NCBI GenBank assembly: GCA_040752215.1 | Contig: JBFMEX010000007.1 | Location: 1-64,000, forward strand | Reading direction: 5' to 3' | Length of the DNA: 64,000 nucleotides | DNA from: JBFMEX01 sp040752215 | GTDB taxonomy: Bacteria > Pseudomonadota > Alphaproteobacteria > Rhizobiales > Hyphomicrobiaceae | Part shown: positions 17,047-24,797 of the stretch, in pieces | Position numbering within the stretch: position 1 is the stretch's first letter | Layout: each line of letters opens with the position of its first letter | Program-made: the position numbers and the translations under genes | Notes under the pieces: generated by a model | What the model was told of the DNA's origin: nothing | Seen by the model: only the letters and a program-made list of their open reading frames with translations | The model's database searches: none

Positions 17047-17937
17047 CTACTCGGCCGCCTTGGCCTGCAACAAGCCGAGGCCCGCGAGCACGGCGTCGAC
17101 CCTCTTCTTGGTCGAGTCCGAGACCGGCACCAGCGGCAGCCGCGTGTCGGCGCTGCACATTCCCATCCGCCACGCCGCATACTTCACGGGGCCCGGATTG
17201 GTCTCGACGAACAGCACGTCGAACAGTGGCATCAGCCGATCTTGCAGCTCGAGCGCGCGGGCAAAGTCGCCGGCGAGGCAGGCGTTCTGCAATTCCGCGC
17301 AGAGCCGGGGCGCGACGTTGGAGGCGACCGAGATGCAGCCGTGGCCGCCGTGCGCCATGAAGCCGAGCGCGGTCGCGTCCTCGCCCGACAGCATGTTGAA
17401 GTCCTTGCCGAGCGCGAGCCGCTGCTGGGAGGCGCGCGCGAGGTTGGCGGTTGCATCCTTGACACCGACGATGTTCTTCAACTCGAACAGCCAGCGCATG
17501 GTCTCGACCGACATGTCGACGATCGAGCGGCCGGGGATATTGTAGATGACGATCGGAATGTCGACCGCGTCGGCGATCGCCTTGAAGTGCTGGTAAAGCC
17601 CTTCCTGGGTCGGCTTGTTGTAATAGGGCGTGACGACGAGGGCGGCGTCGGCGCCGGCCTCCTTTGCGTGCTCGGTCAGGAAGATCGCCTCGGCGGTCGA
17701 GTTCGAGCCGGTGCCGGCGATCACCGGCACGCGCCCCCTGGCGGCCTCGATCGTCAGCTCGACGACGCGCTTGTGCTCGTCATAGCTCAATGTCGGGCTC
17801 TCGCCGGTGGTGCCGACGGGAACGAGGCCGTGGGTGCCTTCCGCGATCTGCCACTCGACGAGCCGGCGCAGCGCCTCCTCGTCGACGGCGCCACCCTTGA
17901 ACGGTGTGATGAGCGCCGTGATCGACCCCTTGAACAT
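17047..17937 (-). CDS. dapA: 4-hydroxy-tetrahydrodipicolinate synthase
   Basis: First committed enzyme of the diaminopimelate-lysine pathway, condensing pyruvate with aspartate semialdehyde. At 296 residues it is a normal TIM-barrel member. Thr43-Thr44 (GTTGES), the YNIPGR tyrosine loop and the Schiff-base lysine in GVKDAT are all present. ATG 17937 is preceded by GAGGA seven bases upstream. The order dapA-smpB is widespread in alphaproteobacteria and supports the call. Confidence 0.96.
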   Translation of the reverse strand: MFKGSITALITPFKGGAVDEEALRRLVEWQIAEGTHGLVPVGTTGESPTLSYDEHKRVVELTIEAARGRVPVIAGTGSNSTAEAIFLTEHAKEAGADAALVVTPYYNKPTQEGLYQHFKAIADAVDIPIVIYNIPGRSIVDMSVETMRWLFELKNIVGVKDATANLARASQQRLALGKDFNMLSGEDATALGFMAHGGHGCISVASNVAPRLCAELQNACLAGDFARALELQDRLMPLFDVLFVETNPGPVKYAAWRMGMCSADTRLPLVPVSDSTKKRVDAVLAGLGLLQAKAAE

Positions 17938-18184
17938 GCGTTCGTCCTCGCGCTTTCCTTGGCACCTGTCGCGTCCCGCGCCGTGCCGGCCGAGTGCGAT
18001 GCGCCTTGTCTTCGCCACAACGGCTCGTATCGAAGCGCGCCAGAGCGCCTCGGTGCTCCGGCCCGCTGCCTTGACTGGGGCGGCGTGGCTGTTACCCTCG
18101 CGCCCGTTTCGGAGCGTGAGCTGCGGCCCGTCGAATGCGCCGGCCCGGCTCGCCGATGCCGGCCCCGGGGCGGGTCGGGACATT

Positions 18185-20500
18185 ATGCCGTCACCCGGCG
18201 TGCTGCAAGACGATGCACGGAAACGATCCCCTGAAAGGGTTGCTTTGCCGCCACGGACCAGAGAGAGCGCGCAATTCGGCCGGCCGGTCGCCGGCCGTGG
18301 CGCACGCCTGCCCGGGTGGTGCGCGGGTGGGGCGCTTATCGCCCTGCTGCTGGGGACCGTGCCGCCCGCCCGTGCTGACGATCCGCCGGCCCCGGCCGCA
18401 AGCCCGGCCAAGTCCCGCAGCGCGGAAGGACCGATCGCGCCCGGCGCCGGCGAGGCAGCGTACTGGGCCCGACTGGACACGCTGCTCGCCCCGCTGACCG
18501 GACTCCAAGTCGCGCAAGCCGATCTCGACCGCGTCAAGCAGGCGAGCGCCGCGATCGCCAAGGGCGACGTCGTGCACGTGCTGGCGCTGGCGAGCGAGAT
18601 CCAGCACAAGGCCGCGCGGACCATCGTCGAATGGATGCGGCTTAGGGCCGGCCATGGCAGCGCGGCGGAGATCGAAAGCTTTCTCGACGCCAATCCCGAC
18701 TGGCCCGAACGTGGGACGCTGACGCAGCGGCTCGAGGAAGCGCTGCTGACGAGCGAGTCGGGGACCGCCACTGCAAGAGCGCGCTTCGCCGGCCGCAAAC
18801 CGGAGACCGGCGCCGGGCTCGGCGCACTCGCCGCCGCCCATCTCGCTGCCGGTGACACGGCGAAGGCCAAGGCGCTCGCCGCCGAGGCGTGGCGCAAGCA
18901 CGACATGTCGGCGGCGATCGAGGCCCGCTTCCTCGCCCAGCTCAAGCCGTTGCTCACTGAGGCCGATCACCGCTGGCGGCTCGACCGGGTGCTGATGTCC
19001 GATCGGCGCTGGACCGGAGAGCGCAGCGCGCGGGCGGCGATCGCCAAGCGGATCGTGCCGCTGCTGTCGCCAGCGGAGCAGAAGAAGGCCAATGCCCGCA
19101 TCGCGGTCTATCTGCGCGCCAAGTCGGCGGCCAAGGACATGGCGGCGTTGCCGGCCGAGACCACGCCCGATTGGGGTCTCGTGTTCCAACGCATCCAGCT
19201 GCTGCGGCGCGCGGAGAAGATCGACGAGGCGGCCAAGCTGCTGCTCTCCGCGCCGACCGACCCGGCAAAAATCGTCAGCCCGGACGACTGGTGGGACGAG
19301 CGGCGCGCGCTCGCCTACGAGGCGCTGGCGGCCGGCAAGCCGAAGCTCGCCTACGAGCTGGTGCGCGAGGCGGGCCCGCTCGGCGAGAACCCGATCAAGG
19401 ACCAGCGCTTCATGGCCGGCTGGCTGGCGATGCGCCACTTGGGCGACGTGAAGCGCGCGGAGGCGCATTTCCGCGCTCTGCGCAAGGCGGCAGACGGCCC
19501 GCTGAGCCGCGCCAAGGGCGACTACTGGATCGGCCGGGCGCTCGAGGCCAAGGGCGCCAAGGCCGAGGCGATGGAGGCCTATCGCGCCGCCGCGCGCGAG
19601 CGCGACACGTTCCACGGCCAGCTCGCCCGCCAGAAGCTCGAGCCCGGCCGCGCGCGGCTCGAGGTCAAGCCGCCGGCCGAGCCGCCGGCCGCCGAGGTCG
19701 AGCGATTCATAGCGATCGCGCCAGCCGAGGCGGCGATCGTCGCTCACAAGGCCGGGCTCGGTGGCGCTTACGTGCGACCGCTGCTCGTCAGCTTGCGCAC
19801 GCGCGGGAAAAGCGAGAGCTGGTCGGCGATGACCGCGCACCTCGCCAAGCGCCTCGGCGACAACCAGATGTCGCTGAGACTCGCCAAGGCGGCGATCGCC
19901 GACGGCCACGACCTGCTGCTCTACGCCTACCCGGTGCACGCGTTGCCGAGCTACACGCCGCTGACGCCGCCGCCGGAGACGGCGATGCTGCTCGGCATCG
20001 CCCGCCAGGAGACCGAGTTCAACGCCTCGATCGTCTCCGGCGCCGGCGCGCGCGGCATCCTGCAGGTGATGCCGGTCACGGCGCGCCACGTCTGCCGCGA
20101 CTACAAGCTGAAGTGCGACATCCCGCGGCTCCTCACCGACACCAGCTACAACACCATGATGGCCTCGGCCTACATCGGCGACCGCATGCGCGAGTTCGGC
20201 GGCAACTACGTGCTGACGCTCGCCGGCTACAACGCCGGACCGGGCCGCGCGCGCCAGTGGATGCAAGCGTTCGGCGACCCGCGCGACCCCAAGGTCGACG
20301 CGATCGACTGGATCGAGCGCATCCCGTTCGAGGAGACGCGCGGCTACGTCGCCAAGGTGCTTTCCAACATCCAGGTCTACCGCGCCCGGCTCGGGCTCGA
20401 GGCGCCGCTCAGGCTCGAGGAGGACCTGGGGCTCAACAGAAAACAGGCCCGGAATGCCGATCAGCAGGGCGGCAGCCGGCAAACGGCGAGCGGGGAGTGA
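18185..20500 (+). CDS. slt: soluble lytic murein transglycosylase
   Basis: Periplasmic enzyme that cleaves peptidoglycan glycan strands, leaving 1,6-anhydro ends. After a Tat-less, moderately hydrophobic export signal (residues about 38-60, ending PPARAD) there is a long alpha-superhelical domain and a C-terminal goose-lysozyme-like domain. The catalytic Glu609 sits in ARQETEF, followed by GARGILQVMP and LAGYNAGPGR. At 771 residues it is close to alphaproteobacterial Slt proteins. The start among several in-frame codons is unsure. It is divergent from dapA with about 247 bases between the starts. Confidence 0.9.
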   Translation: MPSPGVLQDDARKRSPERVALPPRTRESAQFGRPVAGRGARLPGWCAGGALIALLLGTVPPARADDPPAPAASPAKSRSAEGPIAPGAGEAAYWARLDTLLAPLTGLQVAQADLDRVKQASAAIAKGDVVHVLALASEIQHKAARTIVEWMRLRAGHGSAAEIESFLDANPDWPERGTLTQRLEEALLTSESGTATARARFAGRKPETGAGLGALAAAHLAAGDTAKAKALAAEAWRKHDMSAAIEARFLAQLKPLLTEADHRWRLDRVLMSDRRWTGERSARAAIAKRIVPLLSPAEQKKANARIAVYLRAKSAAKDMAALPAETTPDWGLVFQRIQLLRRAEKIDEAAKLLLSAPTDPAKIVSPDDWWDERRALAYEALAAGKPKLAYELVREAGPLGENPIKDQRFMAGWLAMRHLGDVKRAEAHFRALRKAADGPLSRAKGDYWIGRALEAKGAKAEAMEAYRAAARERDTFHGQLARQKLEPGRARLEVKPPAEPPAAEVERFIAIAPAEAAIVAHKAGLGGAYVRPLLVSLRTRGKSESWSAMTAHLAKRLGDNQMSLRLAKAAIADGHDLLLYAYPVHALPSYTPLTPPPETAMLLGIARQETEFNASIVSGAGARGILQVMPVTARHVCRDYKLKCDIPRLLTDTSYNTMMASAYIGDRMREFGGNYVLTLAGYNAGPGRARQWMQAFGDPRDPKVDAIDWIERIPFEETRGYVAKVLSNIQVYRARLGLEAPLRLEEDLGLNRKQARNADQQGGSRQTASGE

Positions 20501-20508
20501 AGGAGCAG

Positions 20509-20550
20509 CACGCGTCCCCTCGCCCCGCCCGCGGGGCGAGGGGACGCGTG
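20509..20550. terminator. 20-bp perfect inverted repeat, possible terminator or palindromic element
   Basis: Arms 20509-20528 and 20531-20550 are perfect reverse complements separated by only CC. It starts eight bases after the slt stop and ends 26 bases before the next gene's ATG. No T-run follows, so intrinsic termination is not assured. The GC-rich CCCCTCGCCCCGC core resembles palindromes dispersed in rhizobial genomes. Confidence 0.55.
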
Positions 20551-20576
20551 GTGCGTTTGATCGAGAGGGCGCGACG

Positions 20577-21488
20577 ATGGCAGACCACGACGGTACGTTC
20601 GAGGAGATGACGTTCACCGCCCGCGACGGGCTCCGCCTCTACGCCCGGCGCTATCCGGCGCCCGACACCGGCCGGCGGCCGGTGCTGTGCCTCGCCGGGC
20701 TGACCCGCAACAGCCGCGACTTCCATCGCCTCGCGTTGCACCTCTCGCAGCACCGCACCGCCCCGCGCACCGTCTACACCATGGACTACCGCGGTCGCGG
20801 GCGCTCCGATCACGATCCCGACTGGCGCAACTATGCGCTGCCGATCGAGATGCTCGACGTGATCGACTTCATGACCGTCGTCTCGCTTCACGATGCGGCC
20901 GTCGTCGGCACCTCGCGCGGCGGCCTCATCGCCACGCTGATGGCGGCGGCGCAGCCGAGCACGATCGGCGCGCTGGTGCTGAACGACATCGGCCCGGTGA
21001 TCGAAGCCGACGGGCTGATGCGGATCGCCGGCTACGTCGGCCGCATGCCGCTTCCCGGCAGCTGGGAGGCGGCGACCGCCATGGTGCGCGACCTCAACAA
21101 GCGCCAGTTTCCGGCCGTGACCGACGCCGAGTGGGACGAATTCGCACGGCAGCTGTTCAACGAGCGCAACGGGCGCCCCGCACCGGGCTACGACGCCAAG
21201 CTGGCGCGCTCGCTCTCCGTGCTCGACGGACCGATGCCGGCGCTGTGGCCGCAGTTCACCGCGCTGACGCGGGTGCCGGTGCTGGTGCTGCGCGGCGAGC
21301 ACTCCGACATCCTCTCTGCCGCGACCGTCGAGGAGATGGGGCGGCGCCATCCGATGCTGGCGAGCTACGTCGTGCCCGGCCAGGGCCACGCGCCGCTGCT
21401 GATGGACGCCGAGACGCTGGCCCGCGTCACCGACTTCCTCGAGCACACCGACGCCGCCCGTCTCGCGCGACCGCGCGCGGTGGCGTGA
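20577..21488 (+). CDS. alpha/beta-fold hydrolase
   Basis: A 303-residue cytoplasmic hydrolase. The nucleophile elbow GTSRGG places Ser113; the acid is probably the Asp of GEHSD and the base the His of GQGHAP near residue 270, completing a catalytic triad. The oxyanion region reads CLAGLTRNS. ATG 20577 has an AGAGG site. It follows slt across a strong hairpin. Esterase, lactonase or haloperoxidase-like activities are all possible; the substrate cannot be deduced. Confidence 0.85.
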   Translation: MADHDGTFEEMTFTARDGLRLYARRYPAPDTGRRPVLCLAGLTRNSRDFHRLALHLSQHRTAPRTVYTMDYRGRGRSDHDPDWRNYALPIEMLDVIDFMTVVSLHDAAVVGTSRGGLIATLMAAAQPSTIGALVLNDIGPVIEADGLMRIAGYVGRMPLPGSWEAATAMVRDLNKRQFPAVTDAEWDEFARQLFNERNGRPAPGYDAKLARSLSVLDGPMPALWPQFTALTRVPVLVLRGEHSDILSAATVEEMGRRHPMLASYVVPGQGHAPLLMDAETLARVTDFLEHTDAARLARPRAVA

Positions 21489-21520
21489 GCGGCGCCCTGC
21501 GGGGCTGCGCCCCTCTTCGG

Positions 21521-21928
21521 CTAAAGCACGTCGCTTTCGATGTCCTCGACCGAGTAGCCGAGCTTCTCGAGCCCCTCCTCGAGGTAGTCGGGCAACAGCG
21601 GCATGCCGAGCAGATAGGCGGCCGTCGAGCCGGTGCGTTCGCTGCGCGCGGTCTCCACCGCCTCGTCGAAATCCTCCGCGTCGAAGGTGCCGCGGCCGAC
21701 CCAGGCGAGCGCGACCAGGTGCGCCTGCTCGTCGTCGTTCAGCGCGTCGATGAAGCCGCCGAGCTCGTCGCGCGTCGGGTCGCTGGCGAGATCCTCGAGG
21801 ATCGCCTCGGGGTTCTCCTCCGCGTCGCCGTCGTCGGGTGAGTCGCTCCACGAGCCGACCTTCACGTCGTACTCGCGCGCCTTGATGATGACGTGCGCGA
21901 CCTTCTCTGGGGCGATCTCGAGCGCCAT
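21521..21928 (-). CDS. DUF3775 domain-containing protein
   Basis: Acidic cytoplasmic protein of 135 residues. The family pattern is clear: an N-terminal EIAPEKVAHVIIKARE stretch, then a variable acidic linker, then FIDALNDDEQAHLVALAWVGRG and a C-terminal LLPDYLEEGLEKLG. DUF3775 is widespread in alphaproteobacteria and has no assigned function. It ends 33 bases from the convergent hydrolase gene. Confidence 0.8.
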   Translation of the reverse strand: MALEIAPEKVAHVIIKAREYDVKVGSWSDSPDDGDAEENPEAILEDLASDPTRDELGGFIDALNDDEQAHLVALAWVGRGTFDAEDFDEAVETARSERTGSTAAYLLGMPLLPDYLEEGLEKLGYSVEDIESDVL

Positions 21929-22070
21929 GACATGCCTCTGCTCGCTGCGTCGACGGGGCCGGGCCTACGCCACGACAGCATAGGGCGCCAGACCGCGCCG
22001 AAGGTGCCTTGATTTTGCGCAAGCGGCAACGGCTAACCGCGTCCATGGCGGCCACCGATGGTTCAGGTGG

Positions 22071-22733
22071 TCACTGGGCGCAGTCCAGCTCGGCCCGGAT
22101 CGCGGCGAAAACGGCGCGGAACATCTCCCGCGTCAGCCGCCCGGTGTTGGTGTTGTAGCGCGAGCAGTGGAAGCTGTCGAACAGCGCCCTTCCCTGTCCG
22201 AGCGCATGGCGCCGGCCGTGACCGAAGGCATTCCGGGCGCGGCTCTCACCGAGTGCTGCGAGCGTCGAATCGTGGGCGATGCGGCCGAGTGCCAACACGA
22301 CGGCGAGCCGCTCCATGGCAGCGATGCGCCGGCCGAGGAAGCTGCGGCAAGTGGCGATCTCCGCGGTCGTCGGCTTGTTCTCCGGCGGTACGCAACGCAC
22401 GGCATTGGTGATCATGCAGTCGGCGAGCACCAGCCCGTCGTCGGGGCTGGCCAGATAGCGGCCGCGGGCGAAGCCGAAATCGATCAGCGTTTCGTACAGC
22501 AGCTCGCCCGCATAGTCGCCGGTGAATGGCCGTCCGGTCCGGTTGGCGCCCTTGAGGCCGGGCGCCAAGCCGACGATCAACAGCCGCGCGTCGGGTGGAC
22601 CGAACGAGGGGACAGGGGCGTTGTGCCAGTGTGGCTCGGCGGCGCGGCTCTCGGCCCGAAACAGCGCGAGCCGCGGGCAGAGCGAGCATGTCTCCGGCGG
22701 TTCGCCGGCGGCGGGTGCGGATCCTCGGCTCAT
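22071..22733 (-). CDS. family 5 uracil-DNA glycosylase (UdgB-type, iron-sulfur)
   Basis: DNA repair enzyme that removes uracil, and often hypoxanthine, from DNA. Fe-S ligands include Cys16 and Cys19 (CSLC), Cys114-type residue in NAVRCVPP and the Cys of FHCSRYN. Motif 1 reads GLAPGLKGANRTG with the PFTGD loop, and motif 2 FHCSRYNTNTGRL, which fits family 5 rather than family 4. The length of 220 residues is normal. The stop of the neighbouring NYN gene lies 15 bases upstream, so they are probably one transcript. Confidence 0.88.
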   Translation of the reverse strand: MSRGSAPAAGEPPETCSLCPRLALFRAESRAAEPHWHNAPVPSFGPPDARLLIVGLAPGLKGANRTGRPFTGDYAGELLYETLIDFGFARGRYLASPDDGLVLADCMITNAVRCVPPENKPTTAEIATCRSFLGRRIAAMERLAVVLALGRIAHDSTLAALGESRARNAFGHGRRHALGQGRALFDSFHCSRYNTNTGRLTREMFRAVFAAIRAELDCAQ

Positions 22734-22748
22734 GGCCGGGCGTCCGGC

Positions 22749-23384
22749 TCAGACCTCTTCGGGGAGGTCGTCGTCGGCCTCGAACGAGGCCGGCTCGCGG
22801 TACTGCGAGCCGCTGCCGCGCGAGTAGCTGCGCGGCTCGCGCGCCGGGCGCGTCGATGGATCGCGACAGATGAGCGTCTCGAGGTCGGCGAGATCGATGA
22901 ACTGGTCCGACTGGCGGCGCAACTCGTCGGCAACCATCGGCGGCTGCGTCTGCAGCGTCGACACCACGCTGACCCGCTTGCCCTCCTGCTGCAGGGCAGC
23001 AACGAGGCTGCGGAAGTCGCCATCGCCGGAGAACAGAACCACGTGGTCCAGGCTTCGGGCGAGACGCATCGCATCGACCGCGAGCTCGATATCCATGTTG
23101 CCCTTGACCTTGCGCCGGCCGGTGGAGTCGGTGAACTCCTTGGTCGGCTTGGTCACCATCGTGTAGCCGTTGTAGTCGAGCCAGTCGATGAGCGGGCGGA
23201 TCGAGGAGTATTCCTGGTCCTCGGCCAACGCCGTGTAGTAGAGCGCCCGCACCAGCAGAGCCTTCTGCCGGAACAGGGCCAGCAGCCGCTTGTAGTCGAT
23301 GTCGAATCCGAGCGCCTTGGACGTCGCGTACAGGTTCGCACCATCGATGAACAGGGCAATCCGCTCGTTCTGATAGAAATGCAT
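22749..23384 (-). CDS. LabA-like NYN domain protein (putative ribonuclease)
   Basis: A 211-residue protein of the NYN/PIN-like fold. Acidic metal-site residues are visible: Asp14 in LFIDGAN, the KGNMDIELAVDAM stretch and FSGDGDF. The NYN fold is related to PIN nucleases, so RNA cleavage is likely, but targets are unknown. The C-terminal 35 residues are Ser/Arg/acid-rich and probably disordered. ATG 23384 matches the start MHFYQNERIALF shared by relatives. In many alphaproteobacteria this gene sits just before rpoZ, as here. Confidence 0.87.
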   Translation of the reverse strand: MHFYQNERIALFIDGANLYATSKALGFDIDYKRLLALFRQKALLVRALYYTALAEDQEYSSIRPLIDWLDYNGYTMVTKPTKEFTDSTGRRKVKGNMDIELAVDAMRLARSLDHVVLFSGDGDFRSLVAALQQEGKRVSVVSTLQTQPPMVADELRRQSDQFIDLADLETLICRDPSTRPAREPRSYSRGSGSQYREPASFEADDDLPEEV

Positions 23385-24109
23385 CGATCCATTCCCCTGC
23401 CGGGCTTCGCGCCTCGTGCCAGCCAAAGTCATAACGTCTTCAAATCCTTCCAACTGGTCGGATGCCTCGGCCGAAGCCGCCAGCCGCGTGGCATACCAAC
23501 ATGCAGCAATAATGTCATGTTGATCGGCCACTGATGCAACGTGAATGGCTTGAATAACAGAATGTGGAAAGGTTCATGAAGTGTCTGGCATGGCCCCACC
23601 GGAGGGCGTCGCGGATGGGCCGATAATCTGGTTCACGGAACAATATATAAGGTATTGAGACAACGAAGTTTATTGTGACAACTTGGGACCTGAACTCGAG
23701 GGGGGAAGGCGTGTGCTCGATACTTCCGCGTAGGAATGGTCATGACCTGCGGCGGCTTGACGCAGGTGAGGTTTTGAGCAGGGCGGAGGCGAGCCGGGCC
23801 TCAGCTGCCGTCGGGGTGCCTCGCTGCAGGGGCGAGCCGGGCCCAGGGTCGTGATCATTCTGCAGCGGGCGGCGAACGAATATTGCGATCTGAACGACAC
23901 TAGCCAACCATATGCCTCTAGTTTGGTTCAGATCGAGAAGTCCGCCTCGCCATCAGGCCGAGAAGTGTGTAGCGGACTTCTCGATCACCACACTAGTGAG
24001 CTTGCCTGCGCTCGTCTTTCGTGTCAGACAGCGTGCAGCGCAACAGGTTCCGGCCGGCAGCGGCTTTGGAACCCGAGCTGATTCTTCCATCACGAGAGGG
24101 CCAAGACCG
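23385..24109. other. 725-base intergenic region between NYN gene and rpoZ
   Basis: No convincing gene in either strand. The left half (about 23500-23690) is notably AT-richer than the window, including AATATATAAGG near 23642, and could hold divergent promoters. A short hairpin ACCTGCG/CGCAGGT lies near 23741-23767. The right end carries the palindromic element at 23919-23995. Confidence 0.45.
23919..23995. repeat. palindromic element, copy 1 (upstream of rpoZ)
   Basis: Inner arms GATCGAGAAGTCCGC (23931-23945) and GCGGACTTCTCGATC (23972-23986) match perfectly over 15 bases. Outer ends TAGTTTGGT and ACCACACTA are near-complementary. A diverged copy of the same element lies just after rpoZ at 24602-24673. 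Confidence 0.75.
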
Positions 24110-24535
24110 ATGGCACGCGTCACCGTCGAGGATTGCGTCGACAAGGTTCCGAACCGCTTCGAGCTCGTGCTCCTGGCCGCGCATCGCGCCCGCGCCATTT
24201 CCGGCGGCAGCGCGATGACCGTGGAGCCGGACAACGACAAGAACCCGGTGATCGCGCTGCGCGAGATCGCCGACCAGACCATCCCGCCCGACGACATGCG
24301 CGAGTCGCTGATCCACTCGATCCAGAAGAACGTCGAGGTCGACGAGCCGGAGGCGGCGGCGGCGCCGGTGCTGACGCACGAGCGGCGCGGTCCGATGCTC
24401 GGTCGCGACGACCAGGCGAGCGATACCGTGGTCGACGTCATGACCGAGGAGCAGCTGCTGCGCGGCCTCGAGACGCTGACGCCGACCGAGCCGTCGGCGA
24501 GCGGTGGCAATGGGCCGCGCGAGCGCGGGCGCTGA
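24110..24535 (+). CDS. rpoZ: DNA-directed RNA polymerase omega subunit
   Basis: Omega stabilises the beta-prime subunit of RNA polymerase. The N-terminal 75 residues carry the family pattern (ARVTVEDC, VPNRFELVLLAAHRAR, KNPVIALREIAD). The remaining tail, to 141 residues, is acidic and poorly ordered, as in other alphaproteobacterial omegas. Start ATG 24110. It sits immediately before rsh, a near-universal pairing, with a palindromic element on each side of the gene. Confidence 0.95.
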   Translation: MARVTVEDCVDKVPNRFELVLLAAHRARAISGGSAMTVEPDNDKNPVIALREIADQTIPPDDMRESLIHSIQKNVEVDEPEAAAAPVLTHERRGPMLGRDDQASDTVVDVMTEEQLLRGLETLTPTEPSASGGNGPRERGR

Positions 24536-24601
24536 TTTCCGGTTGCCGCTGGCGGAGTGACGCGCCGCGAGCGCGAGGTGCGGCGCGATGTGCGCGCGAG
24601 T

Positions 24602-24673
24602 GTGATTGAGGTCGAGAAATCCGCCTCGCGACCTCGCAGAAAAGCCTGCAGCGGACTTCTTGATCTGAATCAC
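24602..24673. repeat. palindromic element, copy 2 (downstream of rpoZ)
   Basis: Left arm 24602-24624 and right arm 24651-24673 are reverse complements over 23 bases with a few mismatches. The core GTCGAGAAATCCGCCTCGC closely matches copy 1 at 23932-23950, and both copies face the same way. Confidence 0.72.
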
Positions 24674-24797
24674 AGTAAGATCGTGCACTTGGCTCGTGTC
24701 GTCACAAGCGCGAAATTCGTTCGACGCTCGGCTCGCAGAATGTGAGGAGTCTCGCGATCACGACACGAGCGCTCCGTTGTGGTGATGGGTGCCGGCG

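Noticed and set aside
17047..18957. Longer dapA reading frame extending upstream to 18957
   Set aside because: Everything upstream of ATG 17937 lacks family sequence and runs antisense through slt.
23670..23900. 76-codon minus-strand open frame in the region before rpoZ
   Set aside because: No ribosome site or recognisable pattern; Pro/Ser/Arg-rich translation looks non-coding.
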